A DNA stretch of 64,000 nt, from NCBI RefSeq assembly GCF_028640845.1, contig NC_080548.1:21033821-21097820 (forward strand), in the 5' to 3' direction. A program made the position numbers and the translations under genes. The notes below the pieces were generated by a model. That model was not told where the DNA came from. It saw only the letters and a program-made list of their open reading frames with translations, and searched no databases. This document shows, in pieces, positions 52,771-63,440 of the stretch. Origin of the DNA: Ahaetulla prasina. Lineage: Eukaryota > Chordata > Lepidosauria > Squamata > Colubridae. Numbering within the stretch: position 1 is the stretch's first letter; each line of letters starts with the position of its first letter.

Positions 52771-52984
52771 CCATACCATTGATAATGAACCTTTTAGGCA
52801 CAGAGTGCCCAAACCAGAATGTGCGCATGTGCATGCATGCCAGAGTGCCAGAAATCCAACAACCAGCTGGTTGGCATTTATGTGCACCTCGTAAACCCAA
52901 CAACCAGCTGGCTGAGCTGGGGCGACGGCAGGCATGCCCACAGAGAGGGCTTTGTGTGCCTCTGTGCCTTTGTGTACCTCTGGC

Positions 52985-53769
52985 TGTTTGGAAAGATGGT
53001 ATAATGAGGACAGGACCACATGGTTTGAGGTCCTGGGCAATTGAGCACATGGGGGAAATAGAGAAGAGATATTTATACCCTCTCTTGGGCTTCCTGTTCC
53101 TCTGGCAAGGGCATGTATTCCAGTGGTGGGTTTCATAATTTTTTACTACCGGTTCTGTGGGCATGGCTTGGTGGGCATGGCAAGGGAAGGATACTGTAAA
53201 ATCTCCATTCCCTCCCCACTCCAGGGGAAGGTTACTGCAAAATCCCCATTTCCTCCCGATCAGCTGGGACTCGGGAGGCAGAGAATAGATGGGGGCGGGG
53301 CCAGTCAGAATTTTTATTATTGGTTCTCTGAACTACTCAGAATTTCCACTACCGGTTCTCCAGAACTGGTCAGAACCTGCTGAAATCCACCTCTGATGTA
53401 TTTTGATTGGTTGTCAGGCTCCCATGGGGCCATGCAGGGGTAACTTTGTAAGCTGCCTTGAGTCCCAGGCTTGATTGAACCTTGCTGGGTGATGCAATCT
53501 TCCCAGGTGCCATGTGGTGAGATGGGTAGAGAGCTAATTTTATTATGTCCTGAGAGCGAAGTTCTTTTGTTTTGTAGATAAGCTGGCTCAGCCTTTTGTC
53601 TTGTAGATAGTTTGGCACCAGTCTTTCTGGGGCTTTTAAGAAAGGTGGGGGCTGCTTTCCAAGAGCATGTTGCTCCTTTTCTCATCCAGGGAGGTATCAT
53701 TTTCTGCCTTTTTAATATTTCCTAGAATACTTCATTCTAGGAGAAGGGCAGGTGCTAACTTTCTATGCG
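52985..53769 (-). mobile_element. LTR-C copy split by hAT-I
   Basis: 'tttggaaagatggtataatg', 'accacatggtttgagg', a TATA-like 'tatttataccctctc', then (after the hAT) 'ttgattggttgtcaggctc' to 'ggtgctaactttctatg'. The first bases of the family are missing. Confidence 0.82.
53121..53395 (-). mobile_element. hAT-I element inserted in LTR-C
   Basis: CAGTGGTGGGTTTCATA...AAATCCACCTCTG. Flanks ATGTATTC (53113-53120) and ATGTATTT (53396-53403), 7 of 8. Two internal 'actgcaaaatc'-type units. Confidence 0.92.
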
Positions 53770-53799
53770 GGATTAAGCATTCGTGCAAATTAAAGAAGA

Positions 53800-54640
53800 G
53801 AAAGCTAAGAGGGAGACACAATAGCACTCTTCCTTTACATGAAAGGATGTGAGAAGGCAGAAGGTGTGGATTTATTCTCTAGAGCAGCGGTTCTCAACCT
53901 GTGGGTCGGGACCCCGTTGGGGGTCGAATGACGATTTGCCAGGGGTCGCCTAAGACCATCGGAAATATGGGAAGTATACTTGCGAGTTGAAGAATCGCGC
54001 TCCAATGGTTGACTTCACAAGCCAGCTGCAGGCTCTTCAAATCGCTAGCCGAATTTGGCTTCAGGCGTGATCAATTAAAAAAGAGAGAAATCTTTGCTCT
54101 GATGTCTCCCTCTCAAGCCAGCTGCAATCACTCCCAATTGCTAGCCTAATCTGGCTTCAGGCGCGATAAACTTAATAGGGGAGGAGTCTCCGCTTTAATG
54201 CCTCCGTCCTCAAGGCAATCGCAAGCAGCTCAGATCGCTAGCCAATACGGCTTCAGGCGCGATAAATTCAAAACGAAAATAATTTTACGGTTGGGGGTCG
54301 CCACATCGTGGGGAATTGTATTAAAGGGGTCGCAGCACTATAAAGGTTGAGAACCACTGTGTCGAGACACAACACACTGCTCTAGAGGACCTGAAGGTAA
54401 GGTAAGACAGGAAGCAATAGATGGAAGCTTTGTAGAAAGAGACTTTGAAACAAGGAGAATTTTTCCTACAATGAGATTCGTTAAGCCTCCTAGAACTGTG
54501 GGTGCTCCATCACTGGAGGACTTCAAGAAAAGATGAGACAGCCATGTGTCCTAGATGAGGATGTCTGCTCTGGGTACATACAGGGTGGACTAGAGGATCT
54601 TCAAGGTCCCTTCCAGCCCTATAACTCGAATCACCATTGT
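53800..54640 (+). mobile_element. CR1 LINE 3' fragment, split by hAT-VI
   Basis: 'gagggagacacaatagcac' (DxIAVF region) up to 'ttctctagag', then the hAT, then 'gaagcaatagatggaagc', 'ccatcactggaggacttc' and 'gtggactagaggatcttc'. An older CR1 subfamily. Confidence 0.75.
53885..54379. mobile_element. hAT-VI element, perfect duplication
   Basis: CAGCGGTTCTCAACCTG...GGTTGAGAACCACTG, with a short extra ACACACTG end. Exact CTCTAGAG on both sides (53877-53884, 54380-54387). The interior repeats 'cttcaggcg.gat' three times and 'caagccagctgca' twice. Confidence 0.9.
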
Positions 54641-54669
54641 GCTGCCCCTTTCCACCTATTTTTAGGCAA

Positions 54670-54800
54670 ATTATAATAAGTTTTTTAATTTTACAATTTA
54701 TATATAGTGTCTTGTTTGTTTTTATTTGCCTGTACACCGCCCTGAGTCCTTCGGGAGAAGGGCGGTATAAAAATCAAATAAATGAAATGAAATGAAATAT
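54670..54800 (+). mobile_element. LINE-Y-type 3' tail
   Basis: 'cctgtacaccgccctgagtc', 'ttcgggagaagggcgg', 'tataaaaatcaaataaat' followed by (GAAAT)n. Same hairpin as the LINE-Y copies at 34297 and 38528 and the SINEs at 16665 and 57966. Confidence 0.75.
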
Positions 54801-54815
54801 TGTGTTCTAAGGGAC

Positions 54816-55344
54816 TGTTGGAAGAAATATCCATCTCGGTTGAGTTCTAAGTGGGAAAAAAGACACAGGAAACATGGAGACTGCTTGGAAAAATGGTTTA
54901 ATGGTGGATAGGATCACATGGTTTGAGTTCCTGAACAGAAAAGGGATGAGATACTGAGCATGCCTTGATTTTATGCCCTCTCTGAGCTTTGAACTTCCTG
55001 GGGAACAGGAAGAGTACCCTGACTGGTTGTCAGACTCCCAGGGGGTGGAGGTCTTAGCTAGCCTTGCTGGCTGATGTAATCTTCCCAGGTGCCATGTGGT
55101 GAGTTTCTGTTGCTAGATGGGTTCTATTGTGTTGCAGATGATGGTCCATTGACAAAGGTGGGGCTGGAATTGGGTTTCTGCCTCTGCCCATTGACAGAGG
55201 TAGGGGGGGGAGGCAGGAAGGTGGAAGCTGCTTTGTCTTTAAAACATGTTTCTCCATTTCTCATCCAGGGAAATATAATATTCTGCCTTTTTAATATTTC
55301 CCAAAATATCTAATTCTTCTGGGGGGGGGTGCTAACTTCCTACA
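54816..55344 (-). mobile_element. Solo LTR, family C
   Basis: TGTTGGAAGAAATATCC...GCTAACTTCCTACA with 4-bp duplication GGAC (54812-54815, 55345-55348). 529 bp. The minus-strand TATA region is near 54970 ('gattttatgccctctc' in plus). Confidence 0.9.
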
Positions 55345-55348
55345 GGAC

Positions 55349-56584
55349 TTAAGAAGAGATTCTGATCAATTGATGCATCCCCTGGACTTCATTTACATAA
55401 CTGTCCAAAAGCCTTCAGATGAGGGGAAGGGCAGCCCTCAGGTAGAAAGGGGGGTGTGTGTGTGAGAGAGAGAGAGAGAACTCCCCCTCCCCCAGCTGCA
55501 GAAGGCCAGTAGGAACCCTGCCACTTTTTTCTGCTTCCTCGCCTTGGCGGCAAACTCAATCCACAATTTTTAATTTGCCAAGAAAGCCCTCTTTCCCCCC
55601 GTTTTACAGGGACAGAAGGGGGACTTTTATGTGCAATCTGTATAGCTCTCCAGAAAGCACTTACATTTATGATGTTCATGAAATTTATAGCCAGTTGGCA
55701 GCACGACGCGCTTTCCGCGCCTTTCCTTTGCCGCTGTCCCTGGCAATGTGGCAGGCTGGTAATAAGGAAGCCTCGCATTCAAGTGGCATAAAAGGCATTT
55801 TCGACAAGTTAGCCTCCTGCCCAATCTTATAAACTCTTAACAAGTCTATAATAAGCAGGCAAGATCTCTTTAGAGAGAGACAGAGAGGAGGAAGGAAGGA
55901 AGGGAGGGAGGGGGCGAGGGGCGGGTGGTGGTGGGGGGTGGAGAGACAGGAAAGAAAAGAGGGGAGGGGGGGGGGAGGAAAAACCTTTTCAGAGATCGCT
56001 TTTGCAACAAAGCCTACACCTTCCTTCTAATTAAGGTTAAATAGCTCCATGTTTTCTGGCCAATTTCATTCTTTCTCCCCTCATTCCCCTCTTAACAAGG
56101 CAGCCTTTAAAAAGGCATCGCTAATTGGTGTCTGGTTCACACGTACTACTGCCTGCTTTGATAGTCGGTTAGCTTGCCTTCCCCCATCAATCAATGTTCC
56201 TCTGAAAAGCCAGGCTAATAAGCACCGTGTGTCCGGTTTGCAGGACACCGGGAAGCCCCATTCCCCCCAGCCCCCCCCCCCACACACACTAATTCCTACA
56301 TATGCCTCCCAGATGTAGATGGTCCTTCTCCCCCTTCCTCAGACTTTTGGGGAAGTGTGGGTAAGGTTAGGACCTCACCCTGATACAAATGCGCTCAGTG
56401 GGTGGCATAAGAATGGGAATGGGAAGTCACTATGAATGCTACAGGCTCTTTGTTGGAGGTAGAAGATGGGGCAGGGGAAGATGGAGATTGAGGCTGTTAT
56501 TATGAAGATGCAGGTATAAAAGGAAACCAATAAAAAAACCCGTTGTTGATATCGAGGGGCAGGAATAGCAGAATAACAACAGGG
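55349..56584. other. Candidate conserved noncoding region with simple repeats
   Basis: (GT)/(GA) tract at 55452-55480; purine-rich G/A tract at 55870-55980. 55620-55850 ('acatttatgatgttcatgaa', 'aagtggcataaaaggc', 'cttataaactcttaac') and 56040-56240 ('catcgctaattggtgtctgg', 'caggctaataagcacc') are repeat-free, balanced and rich in homeobox-type TAAT/TTAT motifs. No coding exon. Confidence 0.38.
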
Positions 56585-56911
56585 TAGATTTGGAAGGGAT
56601 CTTGGAGGTCTTCTAGTCCAACCCCCTGCACAAGCAGGAGACTCTATAGCATTCTGGCTAAATGGCTGTCCAATCTCTTCTCAAAAACTTCCAGTGATGG
56701 TGTGCATCTACAACTTCTGAAGGCAAGCTGTTCCATCAGTTAATTGTTCTCACTGTTAGGAAATTTCTCCTTGGTTCTAGGTTGGGTCACGCTAAGCTTC
56801 CGCCCCTTACTTCTTATTCTGCCATCAGGGGCTTTGGAGAATAAAGTGACACCCACCCACCCTCTTTTCTGTGACAGCCCTTCAAATATTGGAAGACTGC
56901 TATTGCGTCAG
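56585..56911 (-). mobile_element. CR1 LINE 3' fragment (older subfamily)
   Basis: 'ggaagggatcttggaggtc' to 'ttggaagactgctattgcg'; minus strand carries the RT C-terminal region with several indels. Confidence 0.8.
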
Positions 56912-57183
56912 CCCTAATGCTAGGATTTGTGGGTTAGGTGTGCGCTCGGCAGCCCACCGCACAAATGAACAAGGAACAGAAGTCATAGAGATAAGACTGA
57001 GCCAATGAGGTAGGAATGGCTTTTCTCAAAAATCTAACCCAGCCATCTAAAAATGACAGGGACCTTAGTTGCAGATTGGACATCAGCCATATTTCCCCTT
57101 AGATTTCAGCTGTTTTACCGGATTAAAGTTCATGAATCTTAGAAAGTTCACAATTACTTTGTAAATCTACAATTGAACTAAAA

Positions 57184-57779
57184 GGCTGCATAAACAGAGG
57201 GATAGAATCAAGATCACGTGAAGTCTTAATACCACTTTCTAATGCCTTGCTAAAGCCACACTTGGAATACTGCATCCAGTTTTGGTTGACACAATGTAAA
57301 AAAGATGTTGAGACTCTAGAAAGAGTGCAGAGAAGAAGAACAAAGATGATTAGGGGACTGGAGGCTAAAACATATGAAGAATGGTTGCAGGAACTGGGTG
57401 TGTCTAGTTCAATGAAAAGGAGTTCTAAGGGAGACATGATAGCAGTGTTCCAATATCTCAGGGGCTGCCACAAAGAAGAGGGAGTCAAGCTCTTCTCCAA
57501 AGCACCTGAAGGCAGGACAAGAAGCAATGGGTGGAAATAATCAAGGAGAGAAGCAACTCAGAACTAAGGAGAAATTTCCTGAGAACAATTGAGAGTGAGA
57601 ACAATTAATCAGTGGAACAACTTGCCTCCAGAAGTTGTGAATGCTCCAACACTGGAAGTTTTAAAGAAGAGATCGGATAACCATTTGTCTGAAGTGGTGT
57701 AGGGTTTCCTACTTAAGCAGGGGGTTGGACTAGAAGACCTCCAAGGTCCCTTCCAACTCTGTTATTCTATTCTATTCTA
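57184..57779 (+). mobile_element. CR1 LINE 3' fragment, frame broken
   Basis: Same region as 44148 ([37 protein letters not shown]), broken by a 2-bp loss giving a stop at about 57540 and a small local duplication ('gagaacaattgagagtgagaac'). Ends with two TTCTA units. Confidence 0.88.
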
Positions 57780-57965
57780 AAACATGGTTCCATACAACTT
57801 AAATGACAACGAGCAGCCACACATACTAGCCCTGGACTGTTGGTGATAACTCAAAGCATTTGGGACAACCCTGGGCTGCATTGAATTAAATTTTTAATGT
57901 GACAGGGAAAAAATAATAATTCCACCAGTTACATTTAAGACGTTTTAGTTATATTGATATTGCGG

Positions 57966-58155
57966 TGAAGTTTTAAGGTTGACTCAGCCTTCCATCCTTT
58001 ATAAGGTAGGTAAAATGAGAACCCAGATTGTTGGGGGCAATAAATTGACTTTGTATATAAAACAAATGGATGAAGACTATTGCTTAACATAGTGTAAGCC
58101 GCCCTGAGTCTTTGGAGAAGGGCGGGATATAAATGCAAATAAAAAAAAAAGTTTA
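57966..58155 (+). mobile_element. tRNA SINE with LINE-Y hairpin tail, 5'-truncated
   Basis: 'aggttgactcagccttcc', 'gagaacccagattgttgg' body and the 'gccgccctgagtctttgg' hairpin, then an A tail. The tRNA head is missing. Confidence 0.8.
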
Positions 58156-58740
58156 AAAAAAAGTTAAACCAAATTTGGACTCTTGTCTTCATCAACCTGA
58201 GGCCACCAACTTGCTTAAAGATGACCCCAGGCCTCACTCCAGGATCAGGCTAAAAACACATCCTTTTCCCCTCCCTCCCAAATCTAGATCCAACCAAACT
58301 GGATTGATCTGTACTCTGAGTTTCTATATACCGATGTACAACACAATGGAATATAATAGGGAGTCTTCTGGGAGGCTATCTTTAATCCTTCTACTGAAGC
58401 ACTTCACTGAGGAGATTTCATTGCCTTGGTTATGATTTAATTGTTTTTAAATGACAGTTTTACATAACTTGGTTTTGCATCCTTATTGGCAGACACCCAA
58501 AGCACAATTTTTGGCAGAAGGCAGAAGGATGAGGTATAAATCCAATCAATAAATATTACAGCTGTGTCACTAACTTGCCTGCTTTGTGCATCTAACCACA
58601 GCTTCTTTTTTGACAAGGGTCTGTGTGTGTGTGTGGAAATCTTCACTCCTGTGGCTGCTGAAACTTGACACAAGGGCTTCCTTCAGAAGCTTGCTGAGGG
58701 GAGAGCTCCAAAAGCCATGTTTTGGTGGCTCCGAACAATG
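58156..58740. other. Unassigned, with short (GT)n 58621-58635
   Basis: No repeat or exon is recognised. Confidence 0.45.
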
Positions 58741-58745
58741 GGTGA

Positions 58746-59259
58746 TGTTGTGCCTCGTCCAATCTCACCTCAGCCGGGGTCTTCTTATCTGCTTCCAAAC
58801 ACGGAAGAAGAAATACCTCCAGCCCCCAGCCCTGGCTCCATGCCCAGACAGGCTGAAGAAGTAGAAATATCTCCAGCCCCCAGCTCTGGCTCTATGCCCA
58901 GGCAAACGGAGCAACTAGACCCTCCCCCTCCTCCACAGCATGTGAGCCTGAGGAAGGTTTATTACCAACAGCTGCCGATTGGAGTGACCCTCGCGTCAGA
59001 AGACTTGATAGGCAACAGAAGGAAGGGAGGGGCAGGCCTGGATAAGTGCTGAGTCATGGAGCCACACCCCATGGCCTCTATAAAGGATCTGCTTTCTGGC
59101 ATTCTCTGAGTCAGGCAAAGTCTAAACATATCTTGCTGAAGTCACTTTCTGGTCTCCTGCCTGCCCTGAGGACTTTGCTAGGACTTTGGCAGAGCTGCAG
59201 AGGCACAACTGATTCGGATTTCCCTGACCCGGCCGTCAGCGGAGGAGTGGGACACGACA
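58746..59259 (+). mobile_element. Solo LTR, family A (copy 3)
   Basis: TGTTGTGCCTCGTCC...GGGACACGACA with exact duplication GGTGA (58741-58745, 59260-59264). The U3 frame seen in copies 1 and 2 is broken here by a 1-bp loss in the C-rich stretch near 58922, and a 6-bp in-frame loss removes one RR pair. Confidence 0.92.
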
Positions 59260-59561
59260 GGTGAATGGCACAGCTGCATGGGAGAAAGTTGCTTTAAATG
59301 ACACACCTGGTGGGGGCACCCAAGAGTGAACAGGTGTGAATTAGTAGCAGCATGCTTGCTTTTTGGACACCTATGATATAGCCCCCCCTTTTTTTTAGTT
59401 CCTGCTGCTCTCTTGGCTTGTGACTGACCACCTGACAACCCAATTTTCCTTTTGGTAGGAAAAAAGTAAAAACACTCTTGGAGTCTCCTAACTCCCATGC
59501 AACATCGCGTTTTTAGCATGGGAGGAGAAAGAGGAATTGACACTGTGTTCCTGCATCCTTA

Positions 59562-60573
59562 TGTTGGAAGAAATGTCCATCTGGGTTCAGTTCCAAGTGG
59601 GGAAACATGGAGACTGCTTGGAAAGATAGTGTCGTGTCCCACTCCGACGAATGAGTCAAGGAAGTCCGTAACAAACTTGGCAACAAAGCCTCTGCAGCTT
59701 GCAAAGTTTCTTTGAGGCTTATCAGGGCAGGCAGGAGTCCAAGTTGTGACTTCAGCGATAGGGTCCGATATCAGCAAACTAGATAAGACTTTGCTTGACT
59801 CAAGGTTGGGATGCCAAAAGCAGGTCCTTTATATAGGCTGTGGGGTGTGGCTCCATGGCTCAGCATTTATCCAGGCCTGCCCCACCCTTCCTTCTGCTGG
59901 CATCGCCTCTCAGATCTCCGGAAGCGAGGGTCTACCCACTCTCAATTGTATTCAGCTGGATCTGCTGTCAGCGTCTGGGAAAGGGAGGGGTCGGAGGGAG
60001 AAGGCCCAGGTGATTCCACCACCTGGCTGGCTTCCTGCTCTGAAGGCTGAGCCAAAGGAACACACGCTATATGAGTGAGGTTTATTGGGCTTCTCCTTTC
60101 ACTCCTTGAATCCTCTCTGGGCATGGGGCCAGGGCCGGGGGCTGGAGTCATGACAGGCCATTCATCTTCATTATCAGACTCGGACCGGAACCTGATAAAA
60201 GGCCTGGTTGGAGACGGGAGGGGCCTGGCAGAGGAGAGGAGGGAGGACGAGTCACAACAGATAGTTTAATGGTGGACAGGATCACATGGTTTGAGTTCCT
60301 GAACAGAAAAGGGCCGCAATGCTGAGCATGCCTTGGTTTTATGCCCTCTCTGAGCTTTGAACTTTCTGGGGCACAGGAAAAGTATCCTGATTGTTGTCAG
60401 ACTCCCAGGGGGTGGGGGTCTTAGCTAGCCTTGCTGGCTGGTGTAAGGTGGGAGCTGCTTTGTCTTTAAGACATGTTTCTCGATTTCTCATCCAGGGAAA
60501 TATATTCTGCCTTTTTAATATTTCCTAAAATATTTCATTCTTCTCGCAGAGTGGTGGGTGCTAACTTTCTACA
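59562..60573 (-). mobile_element. LTR-C copy interrupted by LTR-A
   Basis: TGTTGGAAGAAATGTCC at left, ...GCTAACTTTCTACA at right, 4-bp duplication CTTA (59558-59561, 60574-60577). The LTR-A at 59630-60259 plus its duplication lies inside. Confidence 0.9.
59630..60259 (-). mobile_element. Solo LTR, family A (copy 4), nested
   Basis: TGTCGTGTCCCACTCC...GAGTCACAACA with exact duplication GATAG (59625-59629, 60260-60264). 630 bp. The minus strand keeps the family order (a PGPGPMPRE repeat remnant in U3), but the frame is interrupted. Confidence 0.92.
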
Positions 60574-60696
60574 CTTATTGATGCTTGCAATCATGGAACT
60601 TATTCATCTATCTAAGGGATGAATGATGGATGTTCATGGGTCACAAAAGATCTGCCTTTCCTCCAATTTTCCAATCCACGCTGCTTCCTCTAACTC

Positions 60697-60786
60697 AGGA
60701 GTCTCCAAACTTGGCAACTTTAAGACTCGTGGACTTCAACTCCTAGAATCTCTCAGACTGAGGAATTCTGGGAGTTGAAGTCCACA
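60697..60786. mobile_element. hAT-IV fragment
   Basis: 'aggagtctccaaacttggc' and 'gggagttgaagtccacac' are the two arms. The right terminus is missing where hAT-I starts. Confidence 0.75.
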
Positions 60787-61096
60787 CCAGAGGTGATATT
60801 CAGCATTTTCTGACCAGTTCTGGAGAACCGGTAGCGGAAATTTGGAATAGTTCAGAGAACCGGTAAATACCACCTCTGACTGGCCCCGCACCCATCTACT
60901 CTCTGTCTCCTGAGTCCCAGCTGATTGGGAGGGAATGGGGATTTTGCAGTAATTTTCCCCTGGAATGGGGAGAGAATGGAGATTTTGCAGTATCCTTCCC
61001 CTGCCACACCCCCCAAGCCATACCCACCAAGCCACATCATGCCCACCAAGCCACGTCCACAGAACCGGTAGTAAAAAAAAATTGAATTTCACCACT
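60787..61096 (+). mobile_element. hAT-I element
   Basis: CAGAGGTGATATTCAGC...AATTTCACCACTG, 310 bp with two 'ttttgcagta' units. Flanks do not match, so a rearrangement followed insertion. Confidence 0.85.
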
Positions 61097-61098
61097 GC

Positions 61099-61348
61099 TA
61101 CAAAGTTACCCCTGCATGGCCCCATGGGAATCTGACACCCAATCAGAATACAAGCTCAAATTCAAAAGCCCAGAGGGTATAAAACCCAGGCACTCTCAGC
61201 ATCTCTTCCCATTTTTTCTCTTCACCCAAGATCTTCAAGGCATGTGATCCTGCCCACCATTAAAACCACCTTTACAAGCAGCCACCGTGTTTCCAGTGTC
61301 TTTTTCCCCACTTGGAACTGAACCCAGAAGGATATTTCTTCCAACAAT
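61099..61348 (+). mobile_element. LTR-C 3' half
   Basis: 'acaaagttacccctgcatgg', TATA box 'gggtataaaacccaggc', 'gtttccagtgtctttttcc' and end TTCTTCCAACA. 5' part missing. Confidence 0.85.
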
Positions 61349-61403
61349 ATTATCCGCCAGTATCATGGCTGGGACCTCAGTGAATTAATCCATGCATCTG
61401 AAG

Positions 61404-61474
61404 CAGGGGTCTCCAACCTTGGCAACTTTAAGACTTGTGACAAGTCTTAAAGTTGCCAAGGTGGGAGACCCCTG
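61404..61474. mobile_element. hAT-IV minimal hairpin (71 bp)
   Basis: Only the two terminal arms remain, meeting at 'acttgtgacaagt'. Flanks ATCTGAAG (61396-61403) and ATCTGGAG (61475-61482), 7 of 8. Confidence 0.93.
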
Positions 61475-61482
61475 ATCTGGAG

Positions 61483-62069
61483 GGTGTGCAGATTCTCAAA
61501 GGTTAAATAAGAGGGGTTTTTCCCCCCTGTCATTTTCAGCATCTAAAATTTTAGCATGGAATACTTTTGTTTACCAGCATTTATTAAGATGGTTGGAAAA
61601 GTCAGTCCCTGACACAGGTATGTAAAATCCCAGAGAGGAATCACCACATTGAAATACATTGCCCTACATCACAAAACTAATGGTCAGAGGAAATCCCAAT
61701 GCAACTCCTTGGGATTTGCGCTGCCGTAGAAATCTGGACGTGCATGACATGCTGCAGCTCATACAAATTCATACCCAATTGCTTGTCACCATAGACACAA
61801 GAACGGTGGGATAAAATATGTCCTTCAGCATGGACAAGGATGGATATGGACAATGTCACACTATTTGGGTCTGACTCAAGAAACTAAATTCTCCCCTCCT
61901 CTATGCACCTTCAAGTCCCACAGGGCCACCAAATTGCTCAAGGACCTGCCAGTTTTGCTTCTAGCGTGCATTGCTGTCCTTTCTGCTAAATGCTGAGAAT
62001 GAATTCCTTGGCCAGGTGCAGTGCACTGCCTTTTCTCCCTTCCTCTCATTTTGATCAGAAGCATTCTGG
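61483..62069. other. Unassigned sequence
   Basis: No repeat or exon is recognised. Confidence 0.45.
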
Positions 62070-62885
62070 AAGAGAAGAGAAGAAGAGAAGAGAAGAGAAG
62101 AGAAGAGAAGAGAAGAGAAGAGAAGAGAAGAGAAGAGAAGAGAAGAGAAGAGAAGACTTTATTGGGCAACTAATTATAAAGTTACAAATATGAATAAATA
62201 AAGTTATGAATACAGTTTGAATCCCTAGTGTCGCGTAACAGGGTGAGCTCCTGTTACTTGTCCCAGCTTCTGCCAACCTAGCAGTTCGAAAGCACATAAA
62301 AAACGCAAGTAGAAAAAATAGGGACCACCTTTGGTGGGAAGGTAACAGCATTCCGTGGGCCTTTGGCATTGAGTCATGCCGGCCACATGACCACGGAGAC
62401 GTCTTCGGACAGCGCTGGCTCTTCGGCTTTGAAACGGAGATGAGCACCACCCCCTAGAGTCAGGAATGACTAGCACATACAGTATGTGCGAGGGGAACCT
62501 TTACCTTTTACAACATGGATGAATATACTTCGACATAAGACAGTACTGTGAGGATTAGGTGTTCGGCAAAGTGATGGCACAAGGGGAAAAACTGTCCCTG
62601 TGTCTAGTTGTTTTGGCATGCAATGCCCTGTGGTGGCGTGTCGAAGGGAGGAGTTGAAACAATTTATATCCAGGATGTGACGGATCTGCAGATATCTTCT
62701 CAGCCCTCTTTCTAACCCACACAATATACAGGTCCTCTATGGAAGGCAGGCTGGTTGCAATTGTGGTTTCTTTTTTCTTCCTGTAGACCTAACTATCCAT
62801 TGGAGTCTGTACCTGTCCTGTTTAGTTGCTGTACCAAACCAGACAGTTATAGATGCCCAAATGACAGATTCAATGTGACAAGGTT
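62070..62885 (-). mobile_element. L2-type LINE 3' fragment with (AAGAG)n array
   Basis: Array at 62070-62156, L2 3' UTR, a Sauria SINE, then coding remnants ('ctgtgtctagttgttttgg', 'aatttatatccaggatgtg', and SVIWASITVWFGTATKQDRY on the minus strand). Confidence 0.85.
62213..62509 (+). mobile_element. Sauria-type SINE, 5'-truncated, in L2
   Basis: Starts inside the tRNA head at 'ttgaatccctagtg' and runs to 'gaggggaacctttacctt'. Confidence 0.85.
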
Positions 62886-63350
62886 GAGCAATGGAAGACG
62901 CACAAAAATGACGGGATGCCAGCTTATGACAGGTTGTAAGCACCCCTCAGTAGGCATTAACTTGCCAAGATGCTCCCAATATGGCACATCTCCTTCTTCA
63001 TTAGCAAACGTTGCTCCTTCTGTCCCTCACCCCACCCCACCCCCACCCCCGTCTCCTGTTGTCTCGTGATGATAGGCAGCCTAGTGCTCCTGCTATACAG
63101 CGAAAGCAAGAGAGAAATGGATTATGCCAGGCAGAATGTTGGAAGCACCAAATTATGAGGAAGAAGCCTTTGAAGATGAAATTCATTATGCAAGTCTCTA
63201 AACATTCTTCAGACTTTCATCTATCTATCTACTTAATACAGAGAGGAGGCAGAGAGTCAAACGTCATTCATTCATTCTGTGCTAGCCACAAGCTTTCTTG
63301 TTCTCAAATGCTTTTTTCCACCCTCCAGACATGAATGTATCTGCACCTAG
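62886..63350. other. Unassigned, with a C/A-rich tract 63030-63050
   Basis: No repeat or exon is recognised. Confidence 0.45.
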
Positions 63351-63351
63351 A

Positions 63352-63430
63352 CAGGTAGTCCTTGACTTAGAACCATCCAGTAGTGACTGCATGAAGTTAC
63401 AATACTGACAAAAGTGACTTGTGACCGATT
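63352..63430 (+). mobile_element. Tigger-like MITE, both-end remnant
   Basis: CAGGTAGTCCTTGACTTAG at left; 'acaaaagtgacttgtgacc' inside. Truncated by the adjoining L2 array. Confidence 0.7.
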
Positions 63431-63440
63431 TTCACATGAG

